Shown: positions 27,301 through 39,400 of the stretch, piece after piece | Layout: each line of letters begins with the position of its first letter | Position numbering within the stretch: position 1 is the first letter of the stretch | Origin: Lithospermum erythrorhizon | Lineage: Eukaryota > Streptophyta > Magnoliopsida > Boraginales > Boraginaceae | Assembly (NCBI GenBank): GCA_019722365.1 | Contig: JADFUC010001761.1 | Location: 1-64,000 of the forward strand | Length of the DNA: 64,000 nt | Reading direction: 5' to 3' | Notes under the pieces: model-generated | Database searches by the model: none | The model's input: the letters and a program-made list of their open reading frames with translations, nothing else | Told to the model about the DNA's origin: nothing | Position numbers and translations under genes: made by a program

Positions 27301-27702
27301 TTTAATTGATTTTTAGGCTAAAAAATTACTTCTCATTTGGCAAATGGCACCATACATGGAATAATTAATAGGTTTGGTTTGGTCAATAACAATAGCCTAT
27401 TAGTTATTAGAAATCATTTAGTGAGTCCGCATCTTTATTATCACTTTTACCAAAGCAATCTTGTTTTGGGATAAAATATTATTTTGCTTTTTTTATTTGT
27501 AAGTGTAGTAATTCTGAAATTATCTTCGGGGATAAAATAGTCGTTTCGATCTTAAACTTATTTGGGTGTGTGTATATTGGATCCCGGTTGAAATATTAGC
27601 TTTTGGGCTTCGTGGGGAAAAAAAATTTGAGATTAATTACACGATAGGGAATAGAAACTTTTCATTTTTTCGCAACATTTAAAACTAGACTTTATTACAT
27701 AA
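24370..27702. other. Intergenic, nothing recognised
   Basis: AT-rich sequence with scattered short frames, none resembling a known family. Two related words (GCATTGT(A/G)GCTCTC followed by TTGTTCTCT, near 26,258 and 26,428) suggest a small local repeat. Confidence 0.4.
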
Positions 27703-27715
27703 CTAAACTATTCTA

Positions 27716-27978
27716 ACCTGCTCGTTGATATGGTGACGAAGAGGCGCTTATTAGTCAATGCGCCTTGATATTTGGGAGGTTATCAGGAGCCAATAACGCC
27801 AGACGGATCCGTACAGCCACCATCTGGCGCCCGGCATGTTGAGTAACCTCGCTGGCAGCGGCGCGGCGCGAGATTGTGACAATTACTTTGCTCTTGTCGC
27901 GAATCGAGCGCGCCGTCTGCGCGGGCGCGCGAAGCGGACCCAGATCTCCAGTGAGGATGTCGCGCCAAATTGGACAAG
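27716..27978. mobile_element. GC-rich insert bounded by a 13-bp direct repeat
   Basis: A 263-bp GC-rich segment, rich in CpG and GCGC, lies between perfect copies of CTAAACTATTCTA (27,703-27,715 and 27,979-27,991). A 13-bp duplication suits target-primed (LINE-type) insertion of a retroposed or captured sequence. It is open for 64 codons on the minus strand with no recognised family, has no poly(A), and shows no tRNA boxes. Confidence 0.5.
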
Positions 27979-27991
27979 CTAAACTATTCTA

Positions 27992-28630
27992 TATAATAAA
28001 GACAGGAAGTAGTGTTTTTGAGAACATTGATGCAATTGCTCTAATGTACCCTATTTATAGGTTCTATAAGATAGATAATAATTATGGCAATGAATACAAT
28101 CTAATCGAGGGCTAATTAACATTTCTTATTCTTGTGTTTCACCAACAAAAACAATTTTATAAGTATTTAATATTTGACTAACCTTACAAATTTCATAGTT
28201 CTACCCATGCTTGTAAGTGAAAGCCAATGTATTAACTTGACGCTTTTCGAGATCACATGGTGAGATATGCAAAGGGATTAATCGAGGGATGTTCGCCAAT
28301 TGATCGGGGGAATTTAAGAGAACTTTCGGCACTAGCTACTTGTCTGAGGGTGGCTCGCTATGAAGTCGAGCCGCGTTGCGTGAATAAGCGAAAGTGTTGG
28401 TATTTATCTTCAATTTTTTCGCGGTGGTATGCGCGAGACTTCTCGTGCTCGTAACTCTTTATGTTCTTGGACTATGTCTCGTGTTGTGTATGTTAATACT
28501 TCATATATTGTTATAGTTCTTCATTAATGTCTTATGATATTGTTTATTTAGTAATAATGTATAATTGTTTAAAATACAAGCACATAACGAATTTTATAAA
28601 GGTAGGTGATCCGTAGTATATGAAGTCCAT
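27992..28630. other. Intergenic segment with a short coding-like stretch
   Basis: Bases 28,257-28,454 are open on the plus strand (65 codons) and less AT-rich than their surroundings, but match nothing I know. The rest is AT-rich and unremarkable. Confidence 0.3.
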
Positions 28631-28639
28631 ATTTTGCTT

Positions 28640-29192
28640 GGCTAATTTACACCCAACTGCCCTATAAATTTTTTTATGAGCACCGTACCTTTCTGTAAAC
28701 GGATGCTAATATTCTCTTATAAACTTATAAATCAACTATCATATCCCCTTATCGTTAACTAACCGTTGAAACTAATGGAATTAGAAAATTATTAATTGCC
28801 TAAAGTCTTGATTTGTTTATAGATTTATTGGCGGGTCTGTATTTATGAATTGATATATATGGTTGTGTTAGGCCTTATAAAAGTTATATAGATAATATAT
28901 ACTAATTTTAATTTATCCAAAAATCAAGAGTTGAGGCAATTAATTTTTTTATAATTTTTTACTTATTATCTAAATGCTAGCATATCTCATGTTAATATAT
29001 GACTTCAGACAATTAGAAAATTTGGAATATTTTGATGTAAAATTATGTCATTTCTCATTTTATTAGTTTTAACGGTTAGTTAATGACTAAAAATATAGTG
29101 GATGATTTATAAAGTGTATTGACATTCTTTAAGTTTACAGGAGTACGGTGTTCATAAAAAAAATTATAGGGGATTGGGGTGGAAATTACCGC
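28640..29192. mobile_element. Fold-back MITE just upstream of the truncated ERF
   Basis: A 553-bp palindromic element. The left end GGCTAATTTACACCC mirrors the right end (GCGGTAATTTCCACCC read on the minus strand), and the arms continue inward through CTATAA.TTTTTTTATGA.CACCGTAC. Flanks ATTTTGCTT (28,631-28,639) and ATTTTCCTT (29,193-29,201) match at 8 of 9 bases, as expected for a 9-bp target duplication of Mutator-like MITEs. It has no coding capacity and could form a long hairpin RNA. Confidence 0.7.
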
Positions 29193-29278
29193 ATTTTCCT
29201 TAGATATATTATTGAATTGTGATGGATAATGTATTGATATAAATTAATGATTACTGGTAGTTCCTTTTTCTTATTTAC

Positions 29279-29284
29279 CACGTG
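29279..29284 (+). promoter_or_regulatory. G-box (CACGTG) upstream of the truncated ERF
   Basis: CACGTG in TATTTACCACGTGTTG, 302 bp before the ATG and 78 bp after the right-hand duplication of the MITE at 28,640-29,192. It matches the G-box context of the 62,976 gene. Confidence 0.7.
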
Positions 29285-29444
29285 TTGGAAAACATTTCCT
29301 CCAATTTTATAATAATGCAGCTGTTTCCAAGAACCAACTATAATTGCCTCCCAACTTGCTTCTAAATTAAATTATTACTATTAAAGAATTTATATTTTGT
29401 GCAAGTTGAATCAAAGTTCAGTGAACCAAATCTACTGAAGCAAC

Positions 29445-29452
29445 TATAAATT
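29445..29452 (+). promoter_or_regulatory. TATA box of the truncated ERF
   Basis: TATAAATT 136 bp before the ATG, at the position matching the TATA box of the paralogue, downstream of the shared AGTGAACCAAATCT stretch. Confidence 0.55.
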
Positions 29453-29580
29453 AAGAAATTGTCTGTTGCAGATTTATATTCAACACATCATATTGAAACA
29501 GTCTACTAGTTCTATTTTCTAAGTTTCAAGAAAAAAAAAACTCTAGATTCAACAAAAAAATTAGACAACATATATACAAA

Positions 29581-30237
29581 ATGGCACTTTGTTACAGCAA
29601 TAATGATGATTATGCTTCCGATCTTGCAGTTCTTGATTCAGCCAGACAACATCTGGTTGATGATTTTGATATCTCATTACTAAATTACCCAGAAAATTTC
29701 TTCTTTCTGGGTGATGTTTTTAGCTATGATTGGCTTCAATCACCTGATCTTGAAAACTCCAGCATAAAAACAGAGCCTGAAAACAGCATTGGATCACCAG
29801 AAAGTGTTCAATTTTCATCAGGTTCACCTCCAGAAACATTGGTGGACATTCCACAAGATCCCATATTATCAGCTGATTTCTTGAGCTATGATTGGCTTGA
29901 ATCAATTAATTTTGAAAACACCCTTTTGACAACGGAGCCTGAAATCAGCTCTGGATCAGAAAATTCTGATTTCTCAGGGTTGTCACCGCCAGGGGTGACG
30001 GTAGAAGTATCCCAAGAAAAGGTATCTCCTCCAGTAATGCCACCACCAGAAAACCATTACAGGGGTGTAAGGAGGCGGCCATGGGGGAAGTACGCAGCGG
30101 AGATAAGGGATCCAGCCAAGAATGGAGCTAGAGTATGGTTGGGGACTTATGAGACACCTGAGGATGCTGCATTGGCCTATGATATAGCCGCATTTCGCAT
30201 ACGAGGCTCCCGAGCGTACTATTCATGGTTGATATAA
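29581..30237 (+). CDS. 3'-truncated ERF group IX paralogue, probable pseudogene
   Basis: A 218-residue open frame paralogous to the ERF at 62,976. It starts MALCYSNND and shares the N-terminal SNN...DLA(V/I)LDS...HL(V/L)DDF pattern, two FDWL-type modules (Trp51 and Trp105, 54 residues apart) and an AP2 domain from Tyr160 that is nearly identical through RIRGSRA (residue 212). At base 30,216/30,217 the match to the intact paralogue stops abruptly. Six unrelated residues (YYSWLI) and a stop follow, so the final LLNFPL of the AP2 domain and the whole PEPVR/SKR/KRTK tail with its predicted nuclear signal are missing. I did not find the lost 3' part downstream. The three beta strands and most of the helix remain, but the fold would lack its last segment. 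The frame is otherwise undamaged, so the break may be recent or the product may persist as a short protein. An unrecognised intron at the break is possible but unusual for this group. Confidence 0.85.
   Translation: MALCYSNNDDYASDLAVLDSARQHLVDDFDISLLNYPENFFFLGDVFSYDWLQSPDLENSSIKTEPENSIGSPESVQFSSGSPPETLVDIPQDPILSADFLSYDWLESINFENTLLTTEPEISSGSENSDFSGLSPPGVTVEVSQEKVSPPVMPPPENHYRGVRRRPWGKYAAEIRDPAKNGARVWLGTYETPEDAALAYDIAAFRIRGSRAYYSWLI
29713..30030 (+). repeat. In-frame duplicated SYDWL module in the truncated ERF
   Basis: Two units of 54 and about 52 codons beginning at Asp45 and Asp99. Each reads D..SYDWL......(L/F)EN...(K/T)TEPE followed by a Ser/Gly/Pro stretch. The spacing (54 codons) differs from the 43 codons of the intact paralogue, and the two units are more diverged from each other. 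Confidence 0.75.
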
Positions 30238-31649
30238 ATTTATCTCATTCAATTTTGAAATTGAGTACAAATTGTTTAAAATCTGAAATTAAGATGATAA
30301 AAAATGAATGGATAACAAATTTTAAACATGAGTACAATGCAATGAAAACTAATTTTAAGCATATTAAGCATAGTTTTGTGGTTTGTCACAAGACTCACAA
30401 CCTACTAGTATAACCCTATTCAAAAAAAAGAAAACCTTATCAATCGCTCGTATGTCTGGGGCCTATCAAAACAACTCTCGTTTATTCATAAACATAATTT
30501 TACTATTCGTATACCATTTCATATACTCTGGTATTTGTTAACGTTACATTATGATGGTGTTTGTCTGTCTAATCGAGCACAAGTAGGGACAAATAATTTC
30601 AAAAAAATATAATTTATTTTAAAAATAATTAGGGAATTATGTTCCTTTAATGCAATTCTTTCACCTTAAATAGGTTATGATCATTCATGATGTCTCGATA
30701 TTGTAATTATCATTAATAGTGTATAATTTTCTTTAGGACTGTTATTTATTGAATATTTTATTATGACATGTTTGTTCAGAACATTTTATTGAAACCCATT
30801 AAGACTTAAAAAAATAAAATATCAATATTCTCGAGTTGATAAGTCATTTTATTCGGTGATCTTCTGCTATAATAACAAGTTCTAAATACATTATTATTGA
30901 TCATAGGTAGGAATTTATTTGATCACACAAGTTAAAAATTGTTTCATTGGATCAAATTTAAAAAAAAAAAAATTAACCATGAAGAGTACGATTACATAAT
31001 ATTGTAAATTTCGAATACAATATTATAAAGAATGCTATACATAAATTACTAACTAAAGACAATTAGAGTAAATTGTATAAAGAAAATAGAATATATATAT
31101 TTTGAAAAAAAGTTGAATCCAAAAGGATCTTGTAAAAGTTTAGGCCACATCCTATCAGACTATTGATAAGTACATTTCATTGGATCACTAATGTTCGAAA
31201 ATTCCAAATGAGATCATTTTAACATGTGAAATTATATTGGTCCCAATAACAATCACGCACGGTAAAAAATACCCATTTTCTCCCCCCAAAAAACTCTTAT
31301 TTTATTTTTTATAATTTTTTTAACCATTTTCATGTTTTCTACGTATTTATATTTCTTTTCATTTTGTATGTTATATTTTTCTCTTTTCATGATTGTTTTT
31401 TATTGTTTGATTTATTACACAAATTGGTGAAAGATGTTTGTAGATGTAATTTATCCCTCAATGCAACATACACTTTGTAAGAAAGTGGTTGAATAATTAC
31501 TAAATGATGAAGATGCCCAACCATCGAAGATATTTGAGACTTCGAAATTTGTGTTGAAGAGGACTAATTATTGTAGTTCCTTTTATTAGATATTTCTATA
31601 CGTAATTTGTCATATTGTTGAATCTGATTAATTATCTTTTGAGTAAGGA
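30238..31649. other. Intergenic DNA downstream of the truncated ERF
   Basis: AT-rich. I searched by eye for the missing ERF 3' end (LLNFPL, PEPVR and SKR codons) and found none. No other feature supported. Confidence 0.5.
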
Positions 31650-31659
31650 TTTTAATTTC

Positions 31660-31968
31660 GAGTTAATTGTTAAATGGTACCAGATATTGGACCGAGTTAC
31701 ACTTTGGTCCCCAATAAGTGGCAACATAGCACTTTGGTCCTCGATAGTGACACAATTGTTTCACTTTCGTCCCGGATAGTGATACAATTATTGCACTTTG
31801 GTCCCCTGTAGTGACACAATTTTTTTGTAAAGTTTAGATGGAGACATTAGTTTGGGGACAAAAGTGCTACATTGTGTCACTATCGGGGACCAAAATACTA
31901 CGTTGCCACTATTGGGGACAAAAGTGTAACTCGTGTCCTCTATCTGGGACCACTTTGATAATCAACTC
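31660..31968. mobile_element. Fold-back MITE with perfect 10-bp target duplication
   Basis: A 309-bp element with ends GAGTTAATTGTTAAA and, on the opposite strand, GAGTTGATTATCAAA. The arms contain repeated (A/T)CTTTGGTCCCC and AGTGGCAAC(A/G)TAG words in inverted order. It is flanked by identical TTTTAATTTC at 31,650-31,659 and 31,969-31,978. The long arms and 9-10 bp duplication point to a Mutator-like non-autonomous element. Confidence 0.8.
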
Positions 31969-32065
31969 TTTTAATTTCAATTGATATTTATATCTCTCTT
32001 TATTGATTCAATAATTGTATCTATAGTAATTTTATAGTGTTTGTATTACTATTAAAAAATACGTA

Positions 32066-33067
32066 GCTGCTAAACGCCGGTCTCAAAAATATGATTAGAT
32101 AAATTTAACCTAAATATATTTCATTTATTAAAATCTTAATAACTACATACATTTATTAAAATTTATTCCCTAAACATCAAATCTATTTCTTTCTATGAGA
32201 TTCTACAATCAAAATCTAAAAACACCATATCAAATATACTTGAATAAATTAGTTTGAGCTATGATCACTTTGAATTGAATCTTTTTCATTGTATATATCT
32301 TCTATTTTCATTGAGAAAGAAGGCACCACTAATGATTGTTAATTATACTTGAAGTGTTAGGATTTAACACCCAAAAATCTCTCCCGGAGTTTCAAGCAAT
32401 CAATAAAAACGGCAAGAATTTATTCAAGAATATTAAAAACCTAACATTCTTCTAGGATGATTATTTCTCTATTCTAGTATTTATATGATGAATCAAACTC
32501 ATAAAAATAACCTAGTATTTATAAGAAAAGAGATATAACATAGTTAGACTTTTTTTTGGGCTTCAAGTTAACAAATCCGCCTCAAATAAGCTCACCTGGA
32601 ACTCGCGCAAGAAGCAAGGTTGGGACCTAGGCTGGTCCCTAACTTCTCCCTAACTTTCACTGTCCAAACTTTCCCTGAGGTAGGGACATAGGTTAAGACC
32701 AAACAAGTCCCTACTTGTCCCAATCTTTCTCTCCCAACCAAGAAATTGGCTTCAAACTCAACATGAAGGATATGGTTGAGAGAATATGCAAATAATATAT
32801 ATAAGTTATGGTAAAAAAATTTGACTTTTTGCTCTATATGCATAATTCAATGAATTTTTTGGATTAGTTTAGGAATATGTAGTTTTGAATATTTATTTTA
32901 TTTAAGTTATTGCCAATTTAAATAGTGCATTTAAATAGAAAATATACATCTTTTCTATTATACGAGATTCATTATAATATTCATATAAAAAAGTTGTAAG
33001 GATATATTAGTCTAATTATATTTTTTAGATCGACATTTAACAATTTTGAGACCGACATTTAACAAAC
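32066..33067. mobile_element. Possible ~1-kb element with inverted GGTCTCAAAA termini
   Basis: The left end CTGCTAAACGCCGGTCTCAAAA and the right end read on the minus strand (TTTGTTAAATGTCGGTCTCAAAA) are imperfect inverted repeats, each followed by A/T-rich ATTAGA words. The interior has an LTR-like start TGTTAGGATT (32,355) but no protein. The boundary and class are uncertain. Confidence 0.3.
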
Positions 33068-33688
33068 TCCCAAAAAATAATGCATGTTAATACTCCTCCA
33101 TCTCAAATAATGGACCAATCTTGTAAATTCAAAGTCAGTTTCGTTTAAAGAAAAAAAAATGCAAATAAAACCTTTCCAGTTATTGCCATTATTAGCCGAT
33201 GAAGCGGCAAATATGACCAGACCATGAAATTTAAATAAAAGGAAACTAGAGTTGGAAAGGAACTTGATTACTCTCTAATCTCCCATGTAGAACGAAGAAA
33301 ACACACTCTTGGCTCAAAATAAATATGTATAGAGATGAGATGGTGACCGATTGTGCCACTTGATAATAAATATAGTTCAACTTGACAATAGGCAAACATG
33401 GATGACCCACTTCATCTCTTTGGGTGATGAATGGACTTCAAGTTAGAACTTAATTAATCAAACAAATCATTGTCACATTATCTGTGTATTAATTACTTTG
33501 GTATTAATTGTTTGTGATCATGGTAATCTAGTTCTAAGATTTAGTTTCTGACTATCATATTTAGTCTAAGATATTCCACTTAATATTTCATCTAGTTTTC
33601 CTCAATCCCAAAATTCTGTTCAATATTATACCAAATCTTTCCCAAACCTCAAACTTACTAGATGAAGTTAAAACCTAGATGCTCTGAG

Positions 33689-33975
33689 TGTTAGGAATCT
33701 CTACTCGTTCTATGACTCTAATAATTGAGTTTCGCAATAACGAATTATAGACTCTATTTATAGGATATAAAAAATCTTAGGTCTAAAGCCTATCCTCATC
33801 AATATTAATTGGGCTTTTTAATCTCAAAAAACCGCCTCAACCCGCCTCAATTTCAGCACGTCATCGAATCTTAGATCGAAACTTATTCCACCCTATTGAA
33901 ATGCCAAGTTGAGCAAAAGTCTCACATCTAAACTTTGCGAAAATTTTCACTACATCTATGTTAGCCTTTTAACTC
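33689..33975 (-). mobile_element. Possible copia LTR fragment
   Basis: TGTTAGGAATCTC follows a partial primer-binding-site word (GCTCTGA at 33,681). The segment contains a minus-strand TATA-like CCTATAAATAG near 33,764-33,774. The far end is not clear, and no adjoining internal region is seen. Confidence 0.3.
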
Positions 33976-34259
33976 TCTTAGTTATTCGTCAGACTCAAAT
34001 AGCTGAAGGCTGCTATATTAAGATATCTCAATTATTTCAGCTTATAATTTGTATTCCTCCCATCCGTTATAAATAAATTTTCAGATCGCTGCCAGCTGAT
34101 TACCCAAACATTTTGTTCGGGATACCAATGTGAAAAATCTTATAGCTTCTTTGTTTTTATTTAATTCTGGGCCTCTTGCATCAGCTTTTTATTATAAAAC
34201 ATCGTGTTCGCTATAACAAACTGGTATTGCCGTGTTATCGACGTAAGACGTACAAAGAG

Positions 34260-34643
34260 TTCGAGGTCGGTAGTTCACGGCGAGAATAGCTTCAAACAGA
34301 AAGAAATCATGCCCTTATCGCTTAAACGGTAAGTAGGTTTTTGGGGCATCTCTATCAAAACCAACACCTAACCCTATACTTAAAATATGGCATCTCCTCG
34401 AGGAGAAATATCTAACGCTTCGGGCTGCTATCAGCCTATGATTTACATCATTGTGATTTCTAACAAGACACATCTCGTTGGATTATAGTGTAAGCTGTAG
34501 AAATTAGAGATCACTAATAGCTTAATCAACAAGTTTCTATCAAGCAACGCCGTCAAATTGGACGGTGAAGGTACATCTCTGAAAGATCATCTAGATCGAT
34601 TAAATTCAATATTTTTATATTTACGTTATATTGATATTAAAAT
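34260..34643 (+). pseudogene. Copia gag 5' fragment (host element, plus strand)
   Basis: Plus-strand reading near 34,500-34,640 gives LEITNSLINKFLSSNA and then DGEGTSLKDHLDRLNSIF and YIDIKID, the conserved core of the plant Ty1/copia Gag (UBN2-type) domain. Upstream a TGGTAT word near 34,223 may be a decayed primer-binding site. The frame is interrupted and stops being Gag at 34,643, where an unrelated minus-strand LTR begins. The rest of the same kind of element resumes at about 52,690. Confidence 0.6.
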
Positions 34644-35560
34644 TGATGGGAAAATTAAGCAACTAATTCGTAATAAACATGAAAAATTGCAACCACGATC
34701 GAATAAATGTATAAAATCGAATTACAAATCATACATATATATAAATTCATACACGTATGAATACAAGAGTACTTACAATACGCATGGATATGATGAACTT
34801 TAACCTCACGAATCCTCTCAAGAATCCATTAGCACCTTAAGTGAAACGCGTCTGCTTAGTCTACACCAAGAGCGGTTAAATCTCTCTGTGGATTTTCTAG
34901 AATCTTACGAGTGTTTGACAAAATGAGTCAAACTTGAACTTCAAAATGCTAGAGAGGCGGGAGGGGCTGAGGCTTTGGGGTTGTGGAGAAGATGAAATGA
35001 AACTTAGGCTTTTCATTTTAATCTCTTCCTTATATAGCCTCTCTTCTTTTTTCGCTCGAATAGCTCGACTCGCTTTTGATAAATAAGCAACCCGTCGTTA
35101 ACTAAATTTATTACTAGAACGAGTAAGTAACTTAACAAGCTACTACGATATTCCTCGTTAAATCGCCAATTGAACTAGCAAGTTAATTGATTCGCTTATT
35201 CAATTTGTATTTACATTATCAATGTAAAACTCTCGATTGGGTATCTCTGCTCATTTTAATCAACTCCCAATTTAACAATCACGATTTAATTTCCATATAT
35301 GAAATATGACTCAACGCTATCAGACAAGGACCTTTCCTACTGCATTAACATAATAGATAATAATATAATTGACCATTATGAGATCTAGTAATCTCGCATA
35401 ACCCCCATATTATCGCTGAAGTTCCATTTTAGTAATTTACAATTACTATTTATCAACACTTAGTTCGAGTAATCTCATTTAATCAGGTCTAGTAAATGAA
35501 TTGCCATAACACTGCCGCAACGGGCATAATTATAGAAATCAAAATACTCGATTTTCAACA
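34644..35560 (-). mobile_element. LTR1 (3' LTR) of the minus-strand copia array
   Basis: About 917 bp aligning along its whole length with LTR2. It starts TGATGGGAAAATTAAGCAAC and ends GATTTTCAACA. A minus-strand TATA (GGCTATATAAGG, near 35,028-35,039) marks the promoter direction. The polypurine tract to its right is decayed. Confidence 0.75.
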
Positions 35561-36499
35561 CTTTACTCTGCCCTTGACGACATTTTACAATTCCTTTATC
35601 ACGCTGATCTCTAGTCATAAAGCAATTATAAGAAGCGCACATGGCACCTTAATGACTTTCTTTTACTCTCGAGCTGAATTGAATCAGGTACTATGGCGTC
35701 CCATAAACCAATCGGCCCCACACCTACTGGTAGGCCCAGATCTACCTTGTATACGTAAGGATGGATAAATCCCTTATAATATATCAACACCCACGCTATA
35801 CTCAATCAGATCACCTAACATACGTTATAATCTCCTCAAGTAGCGACGTTTCGACATAGTCAAAACACACAACTCATATAACATAAAGTAGTTATATACG
35901 TTGTGTCTAAGAATTGTTAAACTTAACAATCCTGGGCAAACATCATAGGACACGTATATACATATCTTCTTCTATGATTTTGCAATGGCCAATCACCTCC
36001 CTAGTTATGCAAACTGATAGCCCATAAGATTGATCAAGCTGGTAAGCTCTTTCGATCCAAGAGAATTGATCATCAATCACTTCATGTCAATATCAAACGG
36101 TTGTCACTCAGACTGCTTATTCATTCATGTGAATAGCTATCTTATATTTTTAGACTTGAAGAGGTTCTCTTGTCAACTCTTCTAGTTGTCTCTCTAGAAA
36201 TTATATGGTAGCCTGTGATTTCTATTTTTCACTGATTAGAAATGTGTTATATGTGAATTAAGACATATAAACACATAGACATGGTGAACAAATAAATTGA
36301 TATATAAGAAGCCATAATATTCAATTATTGTTCACAAAACAAGATGTATATGCTAGTTCTTACTAAATTCAACACTACCGCTACATTTTGCCTAGACCAA
36401 TGTTTGCTGATATTCAATATGCTTTGCCTGAGGCATTGGTTTGGTAAAGGGGTAGGTTGTATTAGCCTCTATTGCTTGGAACTACTCCAAGGCACTACT

Positions 36500-39400
36500 C
36501 CACCATATTGTCAGTTTGAAAACTGGCATTGGTGTACCCGGTCTACACCCAACTATTCATCTCTACCATGTACCAAGAATGCATCTTAAGTTCTTTTCAG
36601 ATACTACAAGATGCCCTTCACTGCAATCCACAGATTTTTCTGATTAGTTTCGTACGCTGGGTAAGACTCGTACATACGACACATCAAAGTCGCAAGACAA
36701 CATGGCGTATACGACGGATCCTATAGCCGAAGATAAGTGTATGTCCTTCATTTTTCAAAGACTCTCAGGGAACATTTTGGTCACGAGTTGAACTCCATGT
36801 CTCATGGGAGATGACCTTTCTTAGAATCATTCACTTTGACCCTCTACTACACTTTATTGATATAAGTGTTCTGGCAAGGTCCAATCAGCCGGTTGGCTCA
36901 ATTTAGATTCCGAGAAAATATATCGCGTCACTCAAGCCCTTTATTGAGAAACATTTACACAGTCAAACCTTGACTGAGTTTAATAACTCTACACTACTTT
37001 CAACGATTAAATGATTAGTATGTCATCGACATACATGACTATGAATGTTATATGTATAACTCCCACTCACCTTCTTGTTTATACAAGATTCTTATTCGAC
37101 TCTGATGAATCAAAAACTTTGATTGCCTTATCAAGACGAAGGTTGCAACTGCTGGATGCTCGCTTGAGACCATGAATGGACCTCTAGAACTCAGCCTCTT
37201 AGGTCCTCTGACATGTAAAGCCCGGAAATTAATGCACACTTTTCCTTCAGGGTTTCCGTTCAGAAAACGGTCTTTACATCCATTTATCTCATTTCATAGT
37301 CATGGAATGCAATAATGGCTAAGATTATCCGAATAGACTTAAGCATAGCCACTGGTGAATAGGTTTCATCATAGTCAATTCCATAAATTTGCTTGAAACC
37401 TTTCGCCATGAGCCTTGCTTTGAAAACATGGACGTTTCCGTCTTTGTCATGTTTCTTCTTGAATACCCATTTGCACTCAATGGGGCGAACCCCATCAGGC
37501 AAATCTAACAAGGACCAAACCTTATTTTGGTACATCGAATCCACTTGTGACTCTCATGGCTATTCATCATTCAACATCTTTGCTACTCAGCTGCCTCCTC
37601 GTAAGAGGCAGGTGGACCTGCCATTTTTCAAAATAATTCGTCATACCAACGGTCCGGGTTCTCGACGCAACCAAATGGGTCTCCCAAGTGGTCGGGTTTT
37701 TCACAACTTCCTCGTTAATTAAGAATCATTCCTATGTGCTAGAAGATTCCCACCCTGCGGGTGTGTCGGGCCGCCTCACACTAGGGTGTATTGACAGTCG
37801 CTTCATCATCTTGAGTTTCCTCAAGATGAACACCTTCACTCCTAGCCCTCCTGGACAGATATTCCTTTACAAGGAATATTCCTGACCTCGCAACGAGTAT
37901 TTTATTCTCGTGCTTTACGTAGAAGTAACCAACGGTTTCCTTCGGATACCAATTAAAGTAGCATTTATCAGATTTGGACACTAATTTATTTGTCAATTTC
38001 TTGAACATGAGCTCCACAGCCCCAAATCTCAAAAAACCCAATTTGGAAACTTTCAAATCACAATTCATGAGATATTTCATATGCCGACATAGTTGGCCAT
38101 TTATTAAGCGCGAAGTGATGCGCCAGAAGTGTATATTTCCGCACTAACTGTAGATTCGACAGTTTCATCTTATATCGAATCGCCGAGCATAATTGATTTC
38201 TCCTTCAAACATGTTGTACTTATTGCGGGCGTTTTGTAGGAAACGAAGTCGGGTGAAACAATACCACACTCTTTAAGATGAATATTGAACCCTTGACTTA
38301 AACATTCTCCTCCTCTACCAGACTGAAGAATCTTTATGGTCTTGTTCAATTGGTTTTCTACTTCATTCTGAAATTCCCTAGATTTCTCAAAGGATTTCAT
38401 GTTTGTGTTTCATTAGATACACATAACCACATTTATTACAATCATCAGTAAATATAACGAAGTAACTATAACCATCTCTTCCAGATATGTTCATCGCCTA
38501 CATACATCAAGTTCATGATCCCAATAAATTACATGTCCTTTCATTATATCCAATGAAGGATGATTTAGTCATTTTGCTCAGACAAAATTCATACATATAT
38601 GATCCATAATCGAAACCCCAAGATTTCACCTAAGCAGCCCTTGACGCGGTTCTCGCTTACATGACCTATTCTCAATACCATAGTATACAGTTTTTGAGTC
38701 AGTTAGGGCTCAGACTCCTCATCAATGTCATGTTCCTCGACGACGATTTCTGCAGAGTCTAGACACATCTGAGAAAACCCTTTCTATAAAAAAAGATCCT
38801 AATGTATCGGGATATCTTTGAAGAATAAGAAAAATCCTTTATTATTCAAACCTAAAATGTAGTAATATTCTTGCTAAAAGGTGTATTTAAGCAAAGATTG
38901 TTCAAATTTAAACACACGGCCCGGAGGCAAATTAAACTCATGGATCCCACGGCTACAACCTCTGATCGTCCCCCTTTACATCGATCCATCTCTCCTTCGA
39001 GTCATTTCTACTGCATGTAGTTCCGTGACATTACGACAACATGAACTACCAATGATACACCCATGAAGCGTAATCTGTATTATACAAACTTCAATAATAT
39101 ATTTATACATATACCTATAGGGCCGAGCGGTCGCTAATTCATTCTTCCTATCTTCCAAGAACTTTGCAGACGACTTCCAGTGGACCTGCAGTTCCCACAG
39201 TAATGACACTTATCCTCCTTTCTGCTATTTCCTTGCTCAACAGTTTTGGTAACCTTAGGTTTCTTCGAACCCTTAGCCTTACCATTGAACTTCTTCTTGA
39301 ATTTCTTCGTGTTTTGGACCACCAAAACAGAAGGAGTAAGAGTTTAACCTTCCCCATTCGCCTCATCATTAAGGATCATCTTATGCATTGCTTGGGATAA

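Noticed and set aside
29720..29905. Minus-strand 61-codon frame in the truncated ERF
   Set aside because: Antisense shadow of the duplicated N-terminal module.
30238..33000. The missing ERF 3' half moved downstream by an insertion
   Set aside because: No sequence encoding LLNFPL, PEPVR or the basic tail was found downstream on either strand by eye.
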